20,588 nt of DNA from Bacillaceae bacterium UBA7792 (GTDB lineage: Bacteria; Bacillota; Bacilli; Bacillales; Cytobacillaceae). Positions within the stretch are counted from its first letter, which is position 1; each line of letters begins with the position of its first letter. Shown one piece after another: positions 7,483 through 15,265 of the stretch. The notes below the pieces were generated by a model, which saw only the letters and a list, made by a program, of their open reading frames with translations, did not search any database and was not told the DNA's origin. The stretch spans positions 5,616 to 26,203 of the forward strand of contig DLCS01000243.1 of the NCBI GenBank assembly GCA_002480735.1, given 5' to 3'. Position numbers and translations under genes: made by a program.

Positions 7483-8652
7483 ATGAATTCTTTTGGAAAA
7501 AATCGAATCATCTCCTTAGATATGATGAGAGGGTTTGCGATACTTGGAATTTTTCTTGTGAACATGCTCTCCTTTCATTCTCCCATTCTGTATATAGATC
7601 CATTGTCTTGGTGGGAAAATCCGTTGGATAAAGTCATCTATTCAGTAATTGATGTGGTTGCACAGGGGAGCTTTTACCCGCTTTTTTCATTGCTGTTTGG
7701 CTACGGCTTAGTTCTGCTTCACCAAACAACAACGAAGAGAGGAGAATCCTTTTACCTCATTGCATCGAGGCGACTAGCCATGCTGCTAGCCATTGGGATG
7801 ATTCATGCAGTCTTTATTTGGCATGGAGATATCTTAATCAATTATGCTTTATTAGGCTTTCTGTTTCTCCTTTTTTTGAGGCTTTCTGGTAAAACCATGC
7901 TCATTACTGGAGGGCTTCTATGGTTGATTCCGAATATTGTTCTATCACTGTTATTCTTCGCTCTCACACTCCTCGTGCCAGGTGAGGAAATGTCAATCTA
8001 TGATCCAGTGATGGCCAAGCAGTCGGTGGAAATCTATCAGCAAGGAAGCTATATGGAGATTTTGAAGCAACGACTAACGGATTGGTATGCTGTCAACAAT
8101 CTCGACAATTCCTTTCTGATGCTCTTTTCGATCTTTCCATTTTTCTTAATAGGTGGAGGGATGGCCAAGCTGCGCTGGTTTGAGAGAGTGAAAGAATTAA
8201 GAAAGTCGATGTTAACGGCCTTTTCGCTTTTTTTCACCCTTGGGCTTCTGATAAAAATTAGCCCATACGTGATTGGTCATCATCTCGCATTTGAATATAT
8301 CCAGGATTCCTTCGGGGGACCCATGCTCGCTTTCGCTTTTGCCTTTGGGGTAGCCCTGTGGGCTGAGAAGTCCCCAGATAACAAGCTATTAGGGGCCTTA
8401 GCGCCAGTTGGCAAAACATCTATAAGTAACTATCTGCTGCAATCGGTAGTTTCCGTTTTGTTATTTTATGCCTTTGGATTTGGGCTCTACAACAAGGTGT
8501 CTGTATTAACTGGAACGGTATTCGTATTCATCATTTATGGGTTACAAATCCTATTAAGCTCATATTGGCTAAAGCACCATCCTTATGGTCCTGTTGAGTG
8601 GGTTTGGAGGAGCGTTACATACAATCACAAACAGCCTTGGAAGAGAGAATAA
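7483..8652 (+). CDS. DUF418 family multi-pass membrane protein
   Basis: This 389-residue protein opens with SLDMMRGFAILGIFLVNML, the hallmark N-terminus of the DUF418/YeiB-like family. It has about nine or ten hydrophobic segments along its length. Further family-like segments are SFYPLFSLLFGYG (about 65-77), SRRLAMLLAIGMIHAVFIWHGDILINYALLG (about 95-125) and, near the end, PVGKTSISNYLLQS. The protein sits in the cytoplasmic membrane. No function is established for the family; a transport or acyl-transfer role has been guessed from similarity to other membrane families. AAAGGAG lies before the ATG, and a good SigA promoter precedes it. It appears to be a single-gene unit. Confidence 0.85.
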   Translation: MNSFGKNRIISLDMMRGFAILGIFLVNMLSFHSPILYIDPLSWWENPLDKVIYSVIDVVAQGSFYPLFSLLFGYGLVLLHQTTTKRGESFYLIASRRLAMLLAIGMIHAVFIWHGDILINYALLGFLFLLFLRLSGKTMLITGGLLWLIPNIVLSLLFFALTLLVPGEEMSIYDPVMAKQSVEIYQQGSYMEILKQRLTDWYAVNNLDNSFLMLFSIFPFFLIGGGMAKLRWFERVKELRKSMLTAFSLFFTLGLLIKISPYVIGHHLAFEYIQDSFGGPMLAFAFAFGVALWAEKSPDNKLLGALAPVGKTSISNYLLQSVVSVLLFYAFGFGLYNKVSVLTGTVFVFIIYGLQILLSSYWLKHHPYGPVEWVWRSVTYNHKQPWKRE

Positions 8653-8692
8653 TAGGTAATTGACTTATCTACTGTTCTAAACAAGCTAATGT

Positions 8693-8722
8693 TTGGGGAT
8701 TAGTACTAACATATGGTAAGAT
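8693..8722 (+). promoter_or_regulatory. possible extended -10 promoter of yisL
   Basis: TGGTAAGAT (8714-8722) is an extended -10 element (TGnTAAGAT). A weak -35, TTGGGG (8693-8698), lies 18 bases before the -10 hexamer. It lies about 30 bases upstream of the start codon. Confidence 0.5.
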
Positions 8723-8753
8723 AGTCAAGAGATATGATGAGGAGGAAAAAAGG

Positions 8754-9119
8754 ATGACTGCGTCAACACATCTACATATTACAACATGGGTGATCACGCT
8801 GATCCTGTTTTTTGTAGCAGTAGGGTTACAAAAAAGCGGGAATTTGAAGGCTCAAAAAATTGTACATATGATTTTGCGTTTATTTTATTTACTAACCTTT
8901 GCAACAGGAGGAATGCTTGTTCATTTAATGTTCTCTTCCTACCCAGTTCAGTATGTCTTGAAAGTGATATTTGGAATCCTAGTGATTGGTTTTATGGAAA
9001 TGGTACTAGCTCGAATGAAAAAGGAAAAGAAATCCTCAATCATATGGATTCTATTTATTGTCTCTTTAGTCATCGTTCTTTATCTAGGATTTTATCTTCC
9101 ATTAGGATTTAGAATTTAG
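8754..9119 (+). CDS. yisL: YisL family membrane protein
   Basis: This 121-residue protein consists of four hydrophobic segments, at about residues 8-24, 35-58, 65-85 and 95-116, joined by short basic loops. The opening THLHITTWVITLILF, the middle KIVHMILRLFYLLTF and the end LGFYLPLGFRI match the YisL (DUF1516) family as I know it. The function is unknown; it is an integral membrane protein. GAGGAGG precedes the ATG. Its location downstream of gerP agrees with the B. subtilis order gerP ... yisL and supports the assignment. It is followed by a strong terminator. Confidence 0.85.
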   Translation: MTASTHLHITTWVITLILFFVAVGLQKSGNLKAQKIVHMILRLFYLLTFATGGMLVHLMFSSYPVQYVLKVIFGILVIGFMEMVLARMKKEKKSSIIWILFIVSLVIVLYLGFYLPLGFRI

Positions 9120-9168
9120 TGTTTGGGAAGAGGGTTTCATAATAAGTTGAAAAATCGACAATATATGA

Positions 9169-9205
9169 AAAAAGCTGCCGAAAAAGGTAGCTTTTTCTTT
9201 TTTTT
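9169..9205 (+). terminator. intrinsic terminator of yisL
   Basis: AAAAAGCTGCC (9169-9179), loop GAAAAA, and GGTAGCTTTTT (9186-9196) form an 11-bp stem with one G-T pair, followed by a run of T to 9205. Confidence 0.92.
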
Positions 9206-9235
9206 AATTTATCCCTGCTCGTAAATGTGTTATTT

Positions 9236-9261
9236 TAGAATTAACTATTAAAAGCCGATTT
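9236..9261 (+). promoter_or_regulatory. possible SigD promoter of the FIST/EAL gene
   Basis: GCCGATTT (9254-9261) matches seven of eight positions of the SigD -10 GCCGATAT. TAGA (9236-9239), close to the -35 TAAA, lies 14 bases upstream. The distance to the start codon is about 40 bases. SigD drives flagellar and chemotaxis genes in Bacillus, which would fit a c-di-GMP enzyme; this is inference. Confidence 0.45.
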
Positions 9262-9300
9262 TATTCAAGAATTACGAATTAAACCTCTCAGGTGGTTACG

Positions 9301-12213
9301 ATGATAAAGACAATTTCTTATGTATACGAAAATACAGATGACCTTCTTCATTTTATAGAAGAGAACGACCTATGTGAATATCCCAATATATTAATTCAAG
9401 TTTTTTCCGGAGTTTTGGATCGAAACGTTCTTCATTCTATTCAAAGCAGTATTAAGAATTCACTTCCATTGGCTCAAGTAATCGGGTGCTCTGCTTTTGG
9501 CGGGATCCATAATGGACAGATTACTAGTGATGAAATCGGGATCACTTTTACCATTTTTGAAAAAACTGAAATCAAATCAGGCCTGTTTCAACTTGAAGAC
9601 TATGCTGATGGCCATGATTTGGGAAAAAATATTGTTTCGAGCTTATGTGACTTTGATACAAAAGCCCTAATTCTGTTTACAACGAATTATGGAATTGACG
9701 TTCAGGCGCTGCTTGATAGCATCTATGAAGAGAATCCGGAGATTGTCCTTGCAGGGGGAGTCGCCGGTGGAGATGACATCTTTAGGGATGGACTTGTATT
9801 CAATCAGGAGAAAATCTCTAATCAAGGAGTTATGGCTGTTGCCCTTACAAGCTCTCAATTAAGAGTGAGAGCATTTTCTAACTATAAGCATCAGGAGGTT
9901 GGGAAGACCTTTACGATTACAAAGGCTAAGGGAACGGCAATATACTCGATCGACCACAAGAAGCCTATTCAATTGCTAGAAGCATATCTTGGTCAAGACT
10001 TTATTAGCAATCTGCAACAGATGAGAGCAGAATTTCCATTTATTTATGAATCACAAGCAAAGCGTACATCCATTCGAATCAATAAACTCTTAGATAACGG
10101 GGCAATTGAGGTCAGTCACAACGTGGATGAGGGCGATAGCATTGTATTCGCCTATGCACAACTGCGAACCATTATAGATAATAGTTTAAGGGAAATGAAA
10201 AGGCTCTCCAAACTAAATATGGAGACCATCTTTGTCTATAATTGTGTGGTAAGAAAGAATTTGCTGCATGATTTTGCTGACAAAGAGGTCGAAATGCTAG
10301 AATCGGTTGCACCAACTAATGGCTTCTTTTTAAATGGGGAGATTTCATCTGGAGCAGGCAGACGGCCAGAAATTGTCGGTAATTCTTTATCTTATTTAGC
10401 CCTATCGGAAAATCAGCAGACACAGTCAAAAGGAAAACAAAATTTCCAATATAAGATTCCAGAGAAATTACAAACGATTATTGCGTTAACTCATTTGATG
10501 AAGGCTTCACAGGAAGATATTCATATTTTGAACAACAATATCCAAATTTCGGAACAATATTATCGTTCTTTGTTTGATAATAACACAGATATTGTTTATT
10601 CAACCGATCTCCAGGGGAATTTTACAAGCGTAAATCCCGCTTTTTTAAGAATGTTTGGGTATAAGAAAGAGGAGTTAATTGGGAAGTCCGCTTTAAAATA
10701 TGTCAATCAAGATGACTTAGCGAGAGTTCGAATGCATTTTTTTCGGGCCATAAAAGGAAAAGAGCAGTATTATACCATTGAACTTTTATCAAAAACTGGA
10801 GAGAAGAATATATTTCAACTAAAAAATATTCCCATTACCGTGAATGGAGAATGTGTTGGAATTTATGGAATTGGTCGGAATATTACAGAACAAAAAATGA
10901 TAGAAGATCGTATGATTCAGCTTGCCTATTTTGATCAAGATACGGGTCTACCCAATCGGATTAAATTTACGGAAATACTAGGGCAGCAACTGGCGAGGGC
11001 AAAGAAGAAAAAAAGAATACTTGCGGTCATGGTGATTGATATGGACCGCTTCAAAATTATCAACGATAGCTTAGGTCATGAGGCAGGAGACGAGATCCTG
11101 AGGGAAATAAGTGAGCGAATTCAACAGGCGCTTCCAACGGGCTCCTATTTAGGTCGGTTCAGTGGAGATAAATTCAATCTAGTTCTTTCCAAGAATGTGG
11201 ATGTCGAAGAAGTTGTAAAGATTGCAAAATCAATTTTGCGCCAAGTGTCCACTCCAATTATTCATTCAGGACAGGAGTTTTATGTGACGGCTAGCATTGG
11301 CGTCAGCTTTTACCCAAATGATGGGAAGGACGAAATTTCGTTATTGAAAAATGCGGATATTGCGATGAATCGTTCAAAGTATCCAGGTGGAGATCGTATC
11401 ACCCTGTATTCAAATGAGATGAATGAGGAAGCAATGAAGAGACTGGAGCTTGAAAGCTATTTGAGAAAGGCTTTGCAAAAGGAAGAATTCTTTATTTGCT
11501 ACCAACCTCTCATTGATTTGAATACTGGCAAGGTGTTTGGAAGTGAAGCGTTAATACGCTGGAATCATCCAAGGCTGGGGCTTGTTTCACCTGGAGATTT
11601 TATTCCTTTAGCCGAGGAAACGGGATTGATTGAGGAAATCGGGAGCTGGGTGCTGCGAACGGCTTGTAAGCAAAACAAGAAATGGCAACAAATGGGCTTG
11701 AAGGATTTAAGTGTTTCCGTGAATGTCTCTGCCAATCAGTTTGGACAAGCCAAATTTGTGAAGGAAGTGAAAAGGGCTTTAAAGGAATCGGGAATGGCTC
11801 CTGAATTCCTGACGCTCGAATTAACGGAAAGCACCATGCTCCGAAATATTGACCATAGCATCGAGGTTATGAGAGCTCTACAAAAATTAGGAGTGCGAGT
11901 TTCTATCGATGATTTTGGTACCGGTTATTCTTCCTTAAGTTATCTTAAGGATTTACCAATTAACACGTTAAAAATTGACCGGACCTTTATCAATAATTTG
12001 CATCTTGACACGACGGATATTGCCATTGTAAAAGCAATTATCACCATGGGACATGGTCTATCCATGAAGGTCGTAGCGGAAGGGGTCGAGACAGAGGCGC
12101 AAATTGAGCTTTTGAAGGAGTTAAAATGTCACTATGCTCAGGGCTTCTACCTCCATCGTCCTCTTACAACGGATGATTTTGAGAAAGCCATGTTTACCGA
12201 AAAATATGCCTAA
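9301..12213 (+). CDS. FIST-PAS-GGDEF-EAL sensor, probable c-di-GMP phosphodiesterase
   Basis: This 970-residue soluble protein has four parts. A FIST N and FIST C sensory module spans about residues 20-365 and is thought to bind small ligands such as amino acids. A PAS domain follows (about 421-535, YRSLFDNNTDIVYSTDLQG). Next is a GGDEF domain (about 542-700) whose signature reads SGDKF at 621-625 instead of GGDEF, so cyclase activity is unlikely. An EAL domain runs from about 720 to the end. The EAL part keeps E749-A-L, the NVSANQF and ELTEST motifs, D870-D871 in DDFGTGYSSL, and VAEGVE, so hydrolysis of c-di-GMP is likely. The frame is open from GTG 9292, but ATG 9301 is better placed behind AGGTGG. 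There is no transmembrane segment. It stands alone between two terminators. Confidence 0.9.
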   Translation: MIKTISYVYENTDDLLHFIEENDLCEYPNILIQVFSGVLDRNVLHSIQSSIKNSLPLAQVIGCSAFGGIHNGQITSDEIGITFTIFEKTEIKSGLFQLEDYADGHDLGKNIVSSLCDFDTKALILFTTNYGIDVQALLDSIYEENPEIVLAGGVAGGDDIFRDGLVFNQEKISNQGVMAVALTSSQLRVRAFSNYKHQEVGKTFTITKAKGTAIYSIDHKKPIQLLEAYLGQDFISNLQQMRAEFPFIYESQAKRTSIRINKLLDNGAIEVSHNVDEGDSIVFAYAQLRTIIDNSLREMKRLSKLNMETIFVYNCVVRKNLLHDFADKEVEMLESVAPTNGFFLNGEISSGAGRRPEIVGNSLSYLALSENQQTQSKGKQNFQYKIPEKLQTIIALTHLMKASQEDIHILNNNIQISEQYYRSLFDNNTDIVYSTDLQGNFTSVNPAFLRMFGYKKEELIGKSALKYVNQDDLARVRMHFFRAIKGKEQYYTIELLSKTGEKNIFQLKNIPITVNGECVGIYGIGRNITEQKMIEDRMIQLAYFDQDTGLPNRIKFTEILGQQLARAKKKKRILAVMVIDMDRFKIINDSLGHEAGDEILREISERIQQALPTGSYLGRFSGDKFNLVLSKNVDVEEVVKIAKSILRQVSTPIIHSGQEFYVTASIGVSFYPNDGKDEISLLKNADIAMNRSKYPGGDRITLYSNEMNEEAMKRLELESYLRKALQKEEFFICYQPLIDLNTGKVFGSEALIRWNHPRLGLVSPGDFIPLAEETGLIEEIGSWVLRTACKQNKKWQQMGLKDLSVSVNVSANQFGQAKFVKEVKRALKESGMAPEFLTLELTESTMLRNIDHSIEVMRALQKLGVRVSIDDFGTGYSSLSYLKDLPINTLKIDRTFINNLHLDTTDIAIVKAIITMGHGLSMKVVAEGVETEAQIELLKELKCHYAQGFYLHRPLTTDDFEKAMFTEKYA

Positions 12214-12219
12214 CAACAA

Positions 12220-12247
12220 AAAGTCTGCCATGATTGGCAGGCTTTTT
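12220..12247 (+). terminator. intrinsic terminator of the FIST/EAL gene
   Basis: AAAGTCTGCCA (12220-12230), loop TGAT, and TGGCAGGCTTT (12235-12245) form an 11-bp stem with one G-T pair, ending in TTTTT. Confidence 0.9.
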
Positions 12248-12411
12248 ATGTGGGAATGATTAATGGACACTGGTATGCCGGAATGAGTCTTGCACTTTAA
12301 CGGAGGACTCCACGGTGAAGCCTATCGTTTTATAGGAAAATCCATTATTGACCAACTGCATCTAGCTCTGATACGGTATTCTTATCAAATTATCGATAGG
12401 GTGAATGTTAC

Positions 12412-13521
12412 TTGCTTCCATTTTATGTTCGGACTATCCTGTTTATTTCCATCTGGGTCCTTGTTTTTCTTTCACAGGTGACACAAAGTGGTGCTCTATT
12501 AATATTTTTCTGTGCCTTTTCTTTAGCCATTTATTTTTTTATTCCTATTTTTAAGAGGAAGCTAATTCCTATTGTTTTCTTGGAAGCAATCACTCTGCTT
12601 TATTGTTTCCTTTTCGAAGAGCATTTGACTGCCATGTTTCTTTTGCTCATTTTATTATATTGTTTCGATTCTACCTTTTATCTGAAACCATTCAGCTACC
12701 GAATCAAGCTTATTCCAATATCTTTTATTCTTCTCATGTATCTCTTTTTTGTTCAAAATTTGCCATACATAGATGCCTTTAATTATGCTATTCTCATCCT
12801 TCTGCTCTTGCTCGTTCTCTTGGTTTGCAATGCTTTATATTATCGTTCCTCTGAACAGAAGAATCTCTATGAAGAGCTATTGGATGAGTATCGTAAGATT
12901 AAAAGAAGTGTGTTAAGGAATGAGAAGGCTACAAGAATAGAGGAGCGAGCCCGTATCGCTAGAGAAATGCATGATTCAGTAGGACATAAATTAACAGCAC
13001 TTAGTATGCAAATTGAAATGCTACTCATGAAGGAAGAAAATGAAATGCTTCGGTCTATGAAGAACACGGTCAATGAAAGCCTAGAAGAAACGAGAAAAGC
13101 AGTGCGATCCTTAACGATGGAGGATTTTGAAGGAATTTCCTCCGTCATTCAATTGATCAGGAAGCTCGAATCTGAAAGCCAGCTGCGCATTCATTTTACG
13201 ACCAAGCAGGGGACGTTAAGCCTGGGACTATCCAATCAAACAAATATTGTTCTCTACCGTGTTCTCCAGGAATCCTTAACAAATGCGATGAAGTATGGAA
13301 GCTCACGTGAAGTTTATGTCACACTAGGGGTTTCTTCTATTGGACAGCTAACCTTTGAAATTAAGAATAAATTTGATAGCACAAGGCCTGTTCATGAAGG
13401 ATTCGGTTTACGAAATATGAGAAAAAGAGTGGAGGAAATTGGAGGCAGTCTTTCAATCTACCAACTAGAAGGATTTTTTATATTGGAAGGGGTTATTCCC
13501 GTCGAGGAGGAAAAGAGTTGA
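12412..13521 (+). CDS. NarL-type sensor histidine kinase, LnrJ-like
   Basis: This 369-residue membrane kinase has about five hydrophobic segments in residues 1-145, without a large outer loop, as in the intramembrane-sensing kinases. A HisKA_3 dimerisation helix follows, with the phosphorylation site His187 in EERARIAREMHDSVGHKLTAL. The ATP-binding domain has the N box (LQESLTNAMKYG) and the glycine box (EGFGLRNMRKRVEEIGG). The usual DxG of the G1 box is replaced by IKNKF, with Asn where Asp is expected; some NarL-type kinases vary here. The start is TTG, with AGGGTGA seven bases upstream. It overlaps the response regulator by four bases (TTGA). Together with the ABC genes downstream it matches lnrJKLMN of B. 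subtilis in order, so it probably senses membrane-active antibiotics; the ligand is inferred. Confidence 0.88.
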   Translation: MLPFYVRTILFISIWVLVFLSQVTQSGALLIFFCAFSLAIYFFIPIFKRKLIPIVFLEAITLLYCFLFEEHLTAMFLLLILLYCFDSTFYLKPFSYRIKLIPISFILLMYLFFVQNLPYIDAFNYAILILLLLLVLLVCNALYYRSSEQKNLYEELLDEYRKIKRSVLRNEKATRIEERARIAREMHDSVGHKLTALSMQIEMLLMKEENEMLRSMKNTVNESLEETRKAVRSLTMEDFEGISSVIQLIRKLESESQLRIHFTTKQGTLSLGLSNQTNIVLYRVLQESLTNAMKYGSSREVYVTLGVSSIGQLTFEIKNKFDSTRPVHEGFGLRNMRKRVEEIGGSLSIYQLEGFFILEGVIPVEEEKS

Positions 13522-14150
13522 TTCATGTCTTAATTGTGGAGGATCAAGGTATTGTTAGACAAGGTCTAAAAATGATTGTCGAACAGAATTCAGAAATAAA
13601 AGTAGTGGGTGAGGCGGAAAATGGACTAGATGCTATTAAGTTCCTGGAATCACATATGGTCGATGTCGTGCTGATGGATATTCGCATGCCGATCATGAAT
13701 GGAATTGAAGCGTCTCATAAAATGAAGGAACGGTGGCCCCAAATCAAAATTCTCATTCTTACTACCTTTAATGATGAGGAATACGCCCTTCAAGCATTAA
13801 GAGAAGGGGTAAATGGGTTTCTCTTAAAAACATCTGATGGGCCAAAGCTGATTAATGCGATTAAGAGCTGCCTTGACGGTGGAATGTCACTGCATGAACA
13901 AGTAGCGGCTAAGGTCATGCCGAGATTGCTGGAAAAATCAATGGAAGAAAAGGTAGAGCTAGATTTAACGCCAAGAGAGTTAGAGATTTTGAGAAGGGTT
14001 GGCCGTGGCCATACAAACAAGGAAATTGCGAGTGAGCTATATTTATCGATTGGTACGGTAAAAAATCATATCACACAAATCCTACATAAGCTTGATTTAA
14101 GGGATCGAACGCAATTGGCTATTTTTGCGGTGAAAAATGATTTAATTTAA
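13518..14150 (+). CDS. NarL-type response regulator, LnrK-like
   Basis: This 210-residue regulator has an N-terminal receiver domain (about residues 1-120) with the acidic pair in VEDQG, the phosphorylation site Asp54 in VVLMDIRMP, and the lysine in FLLKTSD. A LuxR/NarL-type DNA-binding domain follows (about 148-210, LTPRELEILRRVGRG, then the helix-turn-helix NKEIASELYLSIGTVKNHI). The start is TTG within the kinase stop (TTGA), with GAGGAGG seven bases upstream, so kinase and regulator are translationally coupled. It is predicted to be phosphorylated by the adjacent kinase and to activate the ABC transporter genes downstream, where a row of TGAC half-sites lies. Confidence 0.93.
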   Translation: MIHVLIVEDQGIVRQGLKMIVEQNSEIKVVGEAENGLDAIKFLESHMVDVVLMDIRMPIMNGIEASHKMKERWPQIKILILTTFNDEEYALQALREGVNGFLLKTSDGPKLINAIKSCLDGGMSLHEQVAAKVMPRLLEKSMEEKVELDLTPRELEILRRVGRGHTNKEIASELYLSIGTVKNHITQILHKLDLRDRTQLAIFAVKNDLI

Positions 14151-14161
14151 TACGAGAGAAC

Positions 14162-14188
14162 GGTTATGTCTTTGGGCATAGCCTTTTT
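14162..14188 (+). terminator. intrinsic terminator between regulator and transporter genes
   Basis: GGTTATG (14162-14168) and CATAGCC (14177-14183) form a 7-bp stem with one G-T pair around an eight-base loop, followed by TTTTT. It separates the two-component genes from the ABC genes, which have their own promoter. Confidence 0.75.
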
Positions 14189-14223
14189 CAATATGGGTGG
14201 AAAAAATCCCCCTTCTGATAATT

Positions 14224-14275
14224 CCATGACGGAGGTCATGGGTGACATCGCTATTTTGTGACTACGGATAGGTCA
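14224..14275. promoter_or_regulatory. candidate response-regulator operator, TGAC/GTCA array
   Basis: A perfect inverted repeat CCATGAC (14224-14230), GGAG, GTCATGG (14235-14241) begins the region. TGAC or GTCA cores start at 14227, 14235, 14243, 14259 and 14272; the first four lie at multiples of eight bases. The last overlaps the weak -35 of the transporter promoter. This arrangement fits a NarL-family activator binding upstream of a promoter with a poor -35. Binding by the adjacent regulator is inference. Confidence 0.55.
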
Positions 14276-14300
14276 AAAATATTGGCTTCACTCCTATAAT
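14272..14300 (+). promoter_or_regulatory. promoter of the ABC transporter genes
   Basis: A perfect TATAAT (14295-14300) lies 17 bases after GTCAAA (14272-14277), which matches only three of six -35 positions. The poor -35 next to an array of repeated half-sites suggests the promoter needs an activator. Confidence 0.6.
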
Positions 14301-14321
14301 GAGGGCAAGGAGGGAATAAGA

Positions 14322-15254
14322 ATGTTAGAAGTGTTCGAGCTGACAAAGCGTTTTAAGAATAAAGAAGCGGTAAAGGGAATTAATTTTTACATGGAAAAAG
14401 GAGAGATAGTTGGTTTGCTTGGACCCAATGGTGCTGGAAAATCGACGACGATTTCCATGATTTCTTCGTTGGTTCTGCCAACAACTGGTGATGTTCGTTT
14501 AAGAAATGAAAGTGTCTTAAAGAAACCTGAAAAAATCAGAAAGGTACTCGGTGTCGTTCCACAGGATATTGCCTTGTATATGGACTTAACTGCGAGAGAA
14601 AATTTAGAGTTCTTTGGAAGGATACACAAAATTAAGAAAAACGATTTGAAAAAAAGGATTGAGGAAGTACTAGAGATTATTGGTCTTAAGGACAGGGAAA
14701 AGGATCTCGTCAAGACCTTCTCAGGTGGGATGAAGCGACGTTTGAATATTGGTGTTGCTTTATTGCATGAGCCGGAGCTAATCATCATGGATGAGCCTAC
14801 GGTGGGCATTGACCCACAATCAAGAAACTATATTCTTGAAACGGTTAAAAGGCTTAATGAGGAAAAGCAAATTACCGTTTTGTACACGAGTCATTATATG
14901 GAGGAAGTAGAGTATCTTTGCGACCGTATTTACATTATGGATCATGGGGAAGTCATCGCTTCCGGTACAAAAGACGAAATAAAAAGTATTCTTTCCCAGG
15001 AGCAGACCCTTGTCATTCAAGTAGAGATTCTGAAGGGTGAGTTTCTGAAAGGGTTGGAAGCACTCCCGAATATTAAGAATATTTCGGTCAACGACCCAAT
15101 TTTAAAAATCATCGTACCGAAGAAGGTAAATATTTTGAACGAAATATTTGTATTGGCTGGAGAAACGAATACAAATATTTCGTCTGTCCAAATTGAAACA
15201 CCGACACTTGAGGATGTTTTCCTTCATTTGACGGGAAGACAGCTAAGGGATTAG
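14322..15254 (+). CDS. ABC transporter ATP-binding protein, LnrL-like
   Basis: This 310-residue cytoplasmic ATPase powers the export complex formed with the two permeases that follow. Walker A is GPNGAGKST at residues 34-42, the Q loop lies in VVPQDIALY, the signature is FSGGMKRRLNIG from residue 133, and Walker B is LIIMDEPTVGID with Asp157 and Glu158. The switch histidine is in YTSHYMEE. About 85 residues after the nucleotide-binding core form the C-terminal extension common to drug-export ATPases of this type (ending TPTLEDVFLHLTGR). AAGGAGGG lies before the ATG. The gene begins the transporter operon behind its own promoter. By position and family it corresponds to LnrL (YfiL), part of linearmycin resistance in B. 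subtilis; the substrate here is unknown. Confidence 0.93.
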   Translation: MLEVFELTKRFKNKEAVKGINFYMEKGEIVGLLGPNGAGKSTTISMISSLVLPTTGDVRLRNESVLKKPEKIRKVLGVVPQDIALYMDLTARENLEFFGRIHKIKKNDLKKRIEEVLEIIGLKDREKDLVKTFSGGMKRRLNIGVALLHEPELIIMDEPTVGIDPQSRNYILETVKRLNEEKQITVLYTSHYMEEVEYLCDRIYIMDHGEVIASGTKDEIKSILSQEQTLVIQVEILKGEFLKGLEALPNIKNISVNDPILKIIVPKKVNILNEIFVLAGETNTNISSVQIETPTLEDVFLHLTGRQLRD

Positions 15255-15265
15255 GTGGTGGGAAA

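Noticed and set aside
12348..12377. Promoter for the sensor kinase gene (TTGACC with TACGGT)
   Set aside because: The -10 candidate matches only three of six positions, so I do not list it as a feature.
12290..12481. Plus-strand reading frame of 63 codons before the sensor kinase gene
   Set aside because: It overlaps the kinase start in another frame, has no good ribosome binding site and shows no recognisable family; the kinase start has a better site.
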